Below, piece by piece: positions 58,476 to 64,000 of a stretch of DNA of 64,000 nucleotides (position 1 is the first letter of the stretch; each line of letters begins with the position of its first letter). The stretch is taken from assembly GCA_031425035.1 (NCBI GenBank), contig JANPIN010000100.1:3167-67166 (forward strand), given 5' to 3'. A program made the position numbers and the translations under genes. The stretch comes from M3007 sp031425035. Its GTDB lineage: Bacteria > Bacteroidota > Bacteroidia > Chitinophagales > Saprospiraceae. The notes below the pieces were generated by a model. The model made no database searches, was not told where the DNA came from, and was given only the letters and a program-made list of their open reading frames with translations.

Positions 58476-59260
58476 ACGCTTTCGTGGACAGCGATAATGA
58501 CAGCCTGGAAATTACCCGCCGGCATTTTCTGGAGAGCCTGCGCTTTCCGGCCCTGGTCATTGCGGCATTATGGCTCGTGCATTTGTATCAATATGTATCG
58601 GATTTCGATCCGGGGCTATATGGCATTATGTCCCGACGGGTGTGGGGGCTCAGCGGTATTTTAACTGGTCCGCTGGTACACGGCAGTTGGGGTCATTTGA
58701 TCTCGAACACCTTTCCGATGTTTGTGCTCACCGCCATCACCTTTTATTTCTACAAAAAAGTGGCCATGCCGGCCTTCTGGATGATCTATTTTCTAACCGG
58801 GGCATCGGTCTGGCTGCTGGCGCGGCCGGTCTCACATATTGGCGCGAGCGGCGTTGTCTACGGTCTGCTCTCCTTTATTTTCTGGAACGGTATTTTTCGT
58901 CGGAGCCTGCGGTCCATTATTCTGGCGGGTCTTGTGATGCTGATTTATAGCGGGATGTTTCTCGGACTGTTACCCGATCAGGAGGGTATTTCCTGGGAAA
59001 GCCATTTGTTGGGCAGCATAGCCGGTATTTTCACCGCTTTTTGGTTTAAGAGCGAACTGGAAGATGAGGAACACGATGCACGCCGGCATGCCGTAGTGGA
59101 TGCCCGGGGCGTGGAAAAACAATATTTTTTAAATCGCGATGCCTTTGAAAAAACCAAAACCCAACGCATAGCCGAGGCCGAAGAAGCACGTCGCCGCCAG
59201 GAAGAGGCGCAGCAAAATCCGTTTTTCCCGCCATATTGGAATCAGGATCAGACGTGGTGA
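58472..59260 (+). CDS. Rhomboid-family intramembrane serine protease
   Basis: 262 residues, six membrane helices. 'LVHGSWGHLISNTFPMFVLT' (helix with the HxxxN region), 'SHIGASGVVYGLLSFIFWN' (catalytic Ser in GASG) and 'SWESHLLGSIAGIFTAFWF' (catalytic His in the last helix). A charged C-terminal tail of about 60 residues ('RIAEAEEARRRQEEAQQNPF') extends into the cytoplasm. Substrates unknown. Confidence 0.9.
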   Translation: MNAFVDSDNDSLEITRRHFLESLRFPALVIAALWLVHLYQYVSDFDPGLYGIMSRRVWGLSGILTGPLVHGSWGHLISNTFPMFVLTAITFYFYKKVAMPAFWMIYFLTGASVWLLARPVSHIGASGVVYGLLSFIFWNGIFRRSLRSIILAGLVMLIYSGMFLGLLPDQEGISWESHLLGSIAGIFTAFWFKSELEDEEHDARRHAVVDARGVEKQYFLNRDAFEKTKTQRIAEAEEARRRQEEAQQNPFFPPYWNQDQTW

Positions 59261-59261
59261 G

Positions 59262-59320
59262 GGAGGGGTTTAGAATGGGTTTAGAACAGGTTTAGAGGGG
59301 TTTAGCGCTCATAAACCTCT
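59262..59320. repeat. GGTTTAG repeats and imperfect hairpin between convergent genes
   Basis: Four GGTTTAG cores in GGGGTTTAGAA-like units (59265-59305) are spaced 11-14 bases apart and are followed by ATAAACCTCT, giving an imperfect stem. It may end transcription of the rhomboid and glucosaminidase genes. Confidence 0.5.
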
Positions 59321-59334
59321 CTGAATCAGACCAT

Positions 59335-59943
59335 TTATCGTTTAGATAAAACATGCAGACCATACTGTTTAATTACCCGCTGCACCTTCGTCGGCCATTC
59401 CGGGTCGGCGGCGTAACCGGGTTCGCTGCGTTTTAAATTAGCCGATACACCCCGGATAAAACAGTCATAGTCGCCGACCGGACAGGTGAGTGCATCGCGG
59501 AACCATTTACGACTGCGCAAAAACCGGGCGAAATCATACACTGCTTCCGTGGGCGTAGCATAGGCGCGAAAAGGCGTCATTTTGCCTTCATGCCACATCA
59601 TAAAAATTTCGCCTTTCCAGCTGGGGCCGGCTTTCATGCCGAAGGGGTTACCCGAATTTTTATATAAATAACTGGTAAAACCGGTCGATTCCAGCGTGGC
59701 AATGGCTACAAAGGCGGCTGCCGGCACGCGTTCGGTCTTTTCAACCGCCATCGCTTCGCGCATGAAACGTTCGACAATGGCGACCGGAGCACCAAAACTG
59801 TCGCTTACAATTTGAGCGGCCGCTAAAATGCCGGCTTCCCGGTCATGCAGCAGGCTGGTAACGGTACTTGCCATTTGCGAATGGGCTGCCAATGGCAAAA
59901 GGACAAAAGAAAGGAGCAGGGATGCTACTTGAAAAAAACGCAT
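59335..59943 (-). CDS. Glucosaminidase-domain protein (FlgJ/Bax-like), exported
   Basis: 202 residues. Signal peptide 'MRFFQVASLLLSFVLLPLAA', then a mannosyl-glycoprotein endo-beta-N-acetylglucosaminidase (LYZ2-type) domain: 'AQIVSDSFGAPVAIVERFMR', 'FVAIATLESTGFTSYLYKNS', 'GNPFGMKAGPSWKG', 'FRAYATPTEAVYDFARFLRS'. Glu in 'ATLEST' is the likely catalytic acid. It should cut peptidoglycan glycan chains. The C-terminal half 'GVSANLKRSEPGYAADPEWP' is also typical. Confidence 0.88.
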   Translation of the reverse strand: MRFFQVASLLLSFVLLPLAAHSQMASTVTSLLHDREAGILAAAQIVSDSFGAPVAIVERFMREAMAVEKTERVPAAAFVAIATLESTGFTSYLYKNSGNPFGMKAGPSWKGEIFMMWHEGKMTPFRAYATPTEAVYDFARFLRSRKWFRDALTCPVGDYDCFIRGVSANLKRSEPGYAADPEWPTKVQRVIKQYGLHVLSKR

Positions 59944-59995
59944 ATATTGAAAAGTGTTTGTTGCGCGGTTTGTACGCTAAATAGTTGGTTGGTCA

Positions 59996-62386
59996 CTAAT
60001 TGCCGGTTAAAAAAATACTCACCGCTCCGGTCGACTTTTTACCGTAGAGCAACAACCAGTACTGGCCGGCCGGCAGAGAGTCTACTTGCAAATCAGCTTG
60101 TTGGGTGGGCGCCATTTCCCAAACACGTACCGTGCCACCTTCGCTGTTAACCAGCACCACTTTATCAAATTTACCTTCCGCCTGCAGACGGAATTCATTG
60201 CGTGCCGGGTTGGGCGTCACAGTAGCCATCAGCAATTTACGCCCTGGCTCCTGCACAGCGGTTATACTCTGACCCTTGCCGATGGTGTACTGGCCAGGCA
60301 GGAAATGGTCGGCGCGTAGAAGCCCATACTTGTCCGTTGCGGAAGCCAGTTTGTTTTTAAAATAAGTCGGGAACTCCTGCCAGGGGAATCCGGCGCCCGG
60401 ACGATAAAGCAGTAAAACGTTCTCCTCGGATGAACCGGTCTGGTTGAATAACTCCCGGTCCAATTGATCCAGCTGGCCACGACCGTCATAGAAAATGGAG
60501 AAATTACCGTCAAAACCAGCCGGAAAATCACCTTCTACCGACCAATACCGGTTGGTGATCGCGTAACCATTGGGGTTGCAGCCGGCAGTATCGGGACGGA
60601 CAAAATGGTGTTCGGCCCGCAGCAAAACGGAATCTGGCAAAACGGTGGCGGTAACAGTAATTTTAGCTGCGCTCAGGTTCTGGGCCGCCGTGGTTTTCAA
60701 CACGACTTCTTTCTCTGAACGGGCGAGCAGCAGGTGTTGGCGGGTATTGACCCACACGAACTCCGGTACAAATTCGATGGGCAACTCCAGCACCACCACG
60801 CTGTTTTCGCCGGATACGATGGCCGTCTGATGAAGCCGTTCGTGCTGGGCATTCACGAAAGTAAATTCCAGCGGTACCTGCTGGTGAAAATGGGGCGCGC
60901 CCCGTAGTTTTTGCCGCACATACAGCGTGCAGATCAAAGTCGCCGCCGGGTGCAGGGAAAAGGAATCAATGGAAAAATGCGAAAAACCGGGACTAAATAC
61001 CCAATCCTCAAAGAAATTCGTCATGTTCTGGCCGGTAGCCGCCGTCAGTTTATCTCGAAATTCAGCAGAACTCCAGTCCTGGAAGTTGGTCTGGCCCAGT
61101 GCCGCCTGAATGCCCTGCTGAAACAGCGTGTCGCCCAGATAGCCGCGCAGATTGTGCGCCACGACCGCGCCCTTTTTGTATACATGATCGCCGTAGGTAA
61201 TGTCATGCGGAATGCCCGACACGGCCCGGTAGCCGCCTTCCGAAACGTGGGCGTTTTGTAAAACATTCAGGAAATTTTCCATCACCGCCGTATTAAAAGC
61301 CGTCTTGCCATACACGAATTCCGTAAATAAATGCTCGGAATAGACCGCCCAGCCTTCATTGAGCCACATATCTTCCGGGGTGGTACAGGTAGCCAGATCG
61401 CCCCACCAGTGGTGGCTTAATTCATGCGCCCAAAGCGTTTCAAAGTTCAAGCTTCCGTCGATGGCCGAGCGCATTATGGCAATATTGGTAGCATGCTCCA
61501 TGGCCCCGGAATTGAAAGGCACCAGCGAATACCCGATTTTCGGCCATTTATACGTTCCGTACCAGCTTTGAAAACACTGTACGGCCTGCGGTAAATGCTG
61601 GAAAGTCGCCTTCACTTTGTTCGTATCGCCGGCCGCAGCGGCAATTTCCACCGGAATGCCGTCGATGGTCCGTTTCCAGGAAACATATGGGCCCGTCGCA
61701 TAACAGGCCAGGTAGGAAGGAATGGCTTCGGCCAGGGTCCAGTTGCGCGTGATCTGACCGTTTTGCAGGCTTTCGCTCTGCAAAGTACCGTTGCAGTAAG
61801 CGGGCCGGTTGGAAGCGGAGGTAACGTGAAAATCGAAAGAACAGCGTTCCACGAAATTATCAAAGCAGGGGAACCAGGCCCGTCCAAACGAGTGCGGATC
61901 AGCAGCAAAACCAACGCCCAGGTTGTAGTTATAAGGGGCCTGATTATAAACGCCGCCCCAGCCACTGGCATCCATGATCGGATTGCCATGATAGTCCATG
62001 CTGATGACCGCGGTTTGTCCGGTCGAAACGGGGGTTGGGAACTGAATATACAGCGCCGGACCGCTTTGGCTGAACACCGCCGTCAATCCATTGACTTGAA
62101 CGGCATCTACGGTCAATCCCTCCAGGTCGAGCCGGATAGCCGGCACATTATCTTTTTTGCCGCTGATGGTCAGATCACAGTGGGCCTGGATCTGCGGCAG
62201 ATTCAACAGGCTGAGCGTAATACTGGTGTGCAAAATATCCAGGGAATCACTGCGCTGATCGAGGGTCGGCGGCGGGGTAGGGTTGGATAACCGGCTTTCG
62301 GCGCACCATTCTTTAGAACGCAACATTTGCTGGGCGGACAGCTGGCTTTGTACCAGGAAGAGAAGCAGGAAGTATATATGGTGCAT
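59996..62386 (-). CDS. M1 family metallopeptidase with type IX secretion C-terminal domain
   Basis: 796 residues. Signal peptide, an N-terminal beta saddle, then the gluzincin core: 'FNSGAMEHATNIAIM' (exopeptidase GAMEN variant, here GAMEH), 'LWAHELSHHWWGDLATC' (HExxH) and, 18 residues later, 'NEGWAVYSEHLFTEF' with the third ligand Glu. The last 80 residues ('TPNPARNEFRLQAEGKFDKV', then 'VDSLPAGQYWLLLYG') form a Por-type secretion sorting domain. It should be exported to the surface or medium and cut N-terminal residues from peptides. GAMEH instead of GAMEN is unusual. Confidence 0.92.
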   Translation of the reverse strand: MHHIYFLLLFLVQSQLSAQQMLRSKEWCAESRLSNPTPPPTLDQRSDSLDILHTSITLSLLNLPQIQAHCDLTISGKKDNVPAIRLDLEGLTVDAVQVNGLTAVFSQSGPALYIQFPTPVSTGQTAVISMDYHGNPIMDASGWGGVYNQAPYNYNLGVGFAADPHSFGRAWFPCFDNFVERCSFDFHVTSASNRPAYCNGTLQSESLQNGQITRNWTLAEAIPSYLACYATGPYVSWKRTIDGIPVEIAAAAGDTNKVKATFQHLPQAVQCFQSWYGTYKWPKIGYSLVPFNSGAMEHATNIAIMRSAIDGSLNFETLWAHELSHHWWGDLATCTTPEDMWLNEGWAVYSEHLFTEFVYGKTAFNTAVMENFLNVLQNAHVSEGGYRAVSGIPHDITYGDHVYKKGAVVAHNLRGYLGDTLFQQGIQAALGQTNFQDWSSAEFRDKLTAATGQNMTNFFEDWVFSPGFSHFSIDSFSLHPAATLICTLYVRQKLRGAPHFHQQVPLEFTFVNAQHERLHQTAIVSGENSVVVLELPIEFVPEFVWVNTRQHLLLARSEKEVVLKTTAAQNLSAAKITVTATVLPDSVLLRAEHHFVRPDTAGCNPNGYAITNRYWSVEGDFPAGFDGNFSIFYDGRGQLDQLDRELFNQTGSSEENVLLLYRPGAGFPWQEFPTYFKNKLASATDKYGLLRADHFLPGQYTIGKGQSITAVQEPGRKLLMATVTPNPARNEFRLQAEGKFDKVVLVNSEGGTVRVWEMAPTQQADLQVDSLPAGQYWLLLYGKKSTGAVSIFLTGN

Positions 62387-62439
62387 GTGCGGTCCTTTTA
62401 CGGTTTATAGGATGGTTTTGCAAGGTTGGACAGGTCTTC

Positions 62440-63453
62440 TTAAAAAAGCGTCCCTTCGCGTCTGGGGGGCACCGCTCCAATATGTTTATAGGCCTTTTCC
62501 GTAGCGATCCGGCCGCGCGGGGTACGCTGCAAATAGCCTTCCATGATCAAAAACGGCTCGTGCACTTCTTCAATCGTGCCGGCTTCTTCGCCCACGGCCG
62601 TACCAATAGTGGTCAAACCCACTGGCCCGCCCTTGAATTTATGAATAATGGTGTTCAAAATGCGAATATCCATTTCATCGAGCCCGCTTTCGTCCACATC
62701 CAGTGCGGCGAGGCCATAACGGGCAATATCCTGATCGACCGTTCCATTGCCTTTGATCTGGGCAAAATCGCGGATCCGGCGCAGCAGGGCATTGGCGATC
62801 CGGGGGGTGCCGCGACTCCGGCGGGCAATTTCATAGGCGCCGTCGTTGGTGATGGGTATTTCCAGGATGGCGGCGGAGCGGTGTAAAATGCCTTCCAGGG
62901 TAGCCACGTCGTAGTAGTCCAGGTGGCAATTAATGCCGAAACGCGCCCGCAGTGGCGAGGTCAGCAGACCCATGCGGGTAGTGGCGCCGACCAGCGTAAA
63001 AGGATTCAGTGAAATTTGAATACTGCGGGCATTCGGGCCGGAATCGATCATAATATCGATCCGGTAGTCCTCCATAGCGGAGTATAAATATTCTTCGACC
63101 ACCGTGTTAAGCCGGTGAATTTCATCGATGAAAAGGACGTCGCCAGCATCCAGGTTGGTGAGCAGGCCCGCCAGATCGCCGGGTTTTTCCAGCACCGGGC
63201 CGGAGGTCATTTTCAGCGAAGCACCCAGTTCGTTGGCGACAATATGGGAAAGCGTGGTTTTACCCAGACCCGGCGGACCATGTAACAGGACGTGATCCAG
63301 GGCGTCGCCGCGTTGCCGGGCCGCCTGGATGAACACCTGGAGGTTGTCCACGATCTTTTGCTGACCGCTGAAGTCGTCCAGGAGTTTGGGGCGAAGGGCT
63401 TTTTCAACCAGTTTCTCTTCGCCGACGGGTTCGTTTGCTAATTCTTTTGACAA
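62440..63453 (-). CDS. ruvB: Holliday junction branch migration DNA helicase RuvB
   Basis: 337 residues. 'VLLHGPPGLGKTTLSHIVAN' (Walker A), 'DVLFIDEIHRLNTVVEEYLY' (Walker B), 'LVGATTRMGLLTSPLRARFG' (sensor 1) and the winged-helix end 'GYLQRTPRGRIATEKAYKHI' are complete. It is the motor of the RuvABC system. A -7 box lies upstream at 63536. Confidence 0.98.
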   Translation of the reverse strand: MSKELANEPVGEEKLVEKALRPKLLDDFSGQQKIVDNLQVFIQAARQRGDALDHVLLHGPPGLGKTTLSHIVANELGASLKMTSGPVLEKPGDLAGLLTNLDAGDVLFIDEIHRLNTVVEEYLYSAMEDYRIDIMIDSGPNARSIQISLNPFTLVGATTRMGLLTSPLRARFGINCHLDYYDVATLEGILHRSAAILEIPITNDGAYEIARRSRGTPRIANALLRRIRDFAQIKGNGTVDQDIARYGLAALDVDESGLDEMDIRILNTIIHKFKGGPVGLTTIGTAVGEEAGTIEEVHEPFLIMEGYLQRTPRGRIATEKAYKHIGAVPPRREGTLF

Positions 63454-63535
63454 AAGGAAAGTGGTTGATGCAGGTGGGTGAAGGTTTGCCGGAAATCATC
63501 ATGGAAACAAATGTTTCTCAGGGCTGCGCATGAAA

Positions 63536-63543
63536 CAAATGTA
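63536..63543 (-). promoter_or_regulatory. -7 box upstream of ruvB (TACATTTG)
   Basis: On the minus strand TACATTTG at 63543-63536 gives a leader of about 75 bases to ATG 63453. A repeat ('AACATTTGTTTC' and 'ACATTTGTTTCATG') follows in the leader. The -33 region has TTTTTG about 11 bases too close, so support is partial. Confidence 0.5.
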
Positions 63544-63663
63544 TGAATTTTCGGCAAAAATAAAATATTTTGTTTGAAGTATAACTGAATGCACTTAAAT
63601 GACATGTCCCTTCCTGAAAAAGCCTGACAGTTTTGGACCGATCTATGATTTTTGTTAACCATT

Positions 63664-63953
63664 AAACCCAAACGATTACCCACAAAACCGACATCTAGCA
63701 TCTTGTAACCCCCGAACTTCAGTCGGGGGAATGACTTACCCCTCCACCTCATCTATCTTCTTTACAAAACATCCCATCATTATTTGGCCAGATGTTGATG
63801 TTTTGCAAAGAAGATAGATGTGAGGAGGAGATTTTGTTTAACCCCCCGACTGAAGTTCGGGGGTTACAAGATGATAGATGTCTTTTCGATGATCACAATG
63901 TTGGTTTTGTGGGTAATCCTTAGCCTCTAAACCCTAACGATTACCCACAAAAT
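63664..63953. repeat. Long multi-armed palindromic element, non-coding
   Basis: Three nested inverted repeats share one centre near 63785: 16-bp arms (63674-63689 and 63903-63918, GATTACCCACAAAACC), perfect 31-bp arms (63699-63729 and 63843-63873, with CCCCCGA..TCGGGGG parts), and 26-33-bp arms with few mismatches (63741-63773 and 63797-63828). The left flank recurs as a direct repeat (63664-63688 and 63928-63952). No frame of use is present. It looks like a MITE, a REP-type element or a structured RNA. Confidence 0.8.
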
Positions 63954-63980
63954 CCCCAAAGCGTTAACCGTAGAGCAATT

Positions 63981-64000
63981 GGAACGCGGATTAAACGGAT
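63981..64000. repeat. Start of a second AACGCGGAT element at the window edge
   Basis: GGAACGCGGATTAAACGGAT resembles the arms of the palindrome at 18045 (GTAACGCGGAT and AATCCGCGTTACC). The rest lies beyond the window. Confidence 0.45.

Noticed and set aside
63664..63953. tRNA or rRNA gene in the right-hand non-coding region
   Set aside because: No cloverleaf arms or rRNA motifs; the structure is a set of nested long inverted repeats.

Overview
The window is a chromosomal piece from a member of the Bacteroidota, most likely a Saprospirales/Chitinophagales relative. Several points suggest this: a gliding-motility-type C-terminal domain at the left edge, a type IX secretion tail on an M1 peptidase, many lipoproteins with short lipoboxes, Bacteroidota families (DUF3810, DUF5683, DUF6340, the alternative GlmU-like protein, the long NusB), TAnnTTTG promoter boxes instead of a sigma70 -10 box, and few Shine-Dalgarno sites. 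The base composition looks moderately GC-rich. I saw no rRNA, tRNA or CRISPR array.

Layout. 1-3980 holds the end of a secreted protein, a DUF433 antitoxin remnant, a VOC protein, a DUF3810 membrane protein, a possible 29-residue gene and a two-domain fasciclin lipoprotein. 3995-11259 is a leftward run (nusB, heptose kinase, WbqC, TraB-like, two unrecognised membrane proteins, DUF6340 lipoprotein), several genes joined by ATGA overlaps. 11389-18018 is rightward housekeeping: lycopene cyclase, coaE, rpmE2, GlmU-like, purM, VOC, a TPR lipoprotein and a GluQ-like synthetase. A nested palindrome (18045-18156) separates it from the next block.

18199-36283 is a leftward operon for respiratory complex I, with all 14 subunits in the order nuoA-B-C-D-E-F-G-H-I-J-K-L-M-N. 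It is interrupted by non-nuo genes: two tandem DUF2750 proteins (nuoE/nuoF), a UPF0175 antitoxin with a frameshifted DUF3368 PIN-type toxin (nuoF/nuoG), a small antitoxin-like gene with a Doc toxin that has lost its catalytic core (nuoH/nuoI), and a family 39-like glycosyltransferase (nuoL/nuoM). Heptamer repeats sit in several of the operon's intergenic gaps. This interrupted operon is the most unusual part of the window.

36535-41058 reads as a gluconate block: a CBM9-like lipoprotein, 6-phosphogluconate dehydrogenase, a gluconate permease and a gluconokinase. Then come folD, a coiled-coil membrane protein, a PolB-like 3'-5' exonuclease, rpe, an enlarged LptF/G permease and a PAP2 phosphatase. 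A 13-unit ATCAACCTC array (47381-47503) runs into the stop codon of the next gene. 47499-59943 holds lipoproteins, a TonB-dependent receptor, a PPC-domain lipoprotein, a ferredoxin/ferredoxin-reductase pair, an enoyl-CoA hydratase, an FKBP, a PlsB-like acyltransferase, engB, DUF5683, a rhomboid protease and a glucosaminidase. The right end has the M1 peptidase, ruvB and a long palindromic non-coding element of about 250-290 bp.

All function calls rest on reading motifs by eye; no database search was run.
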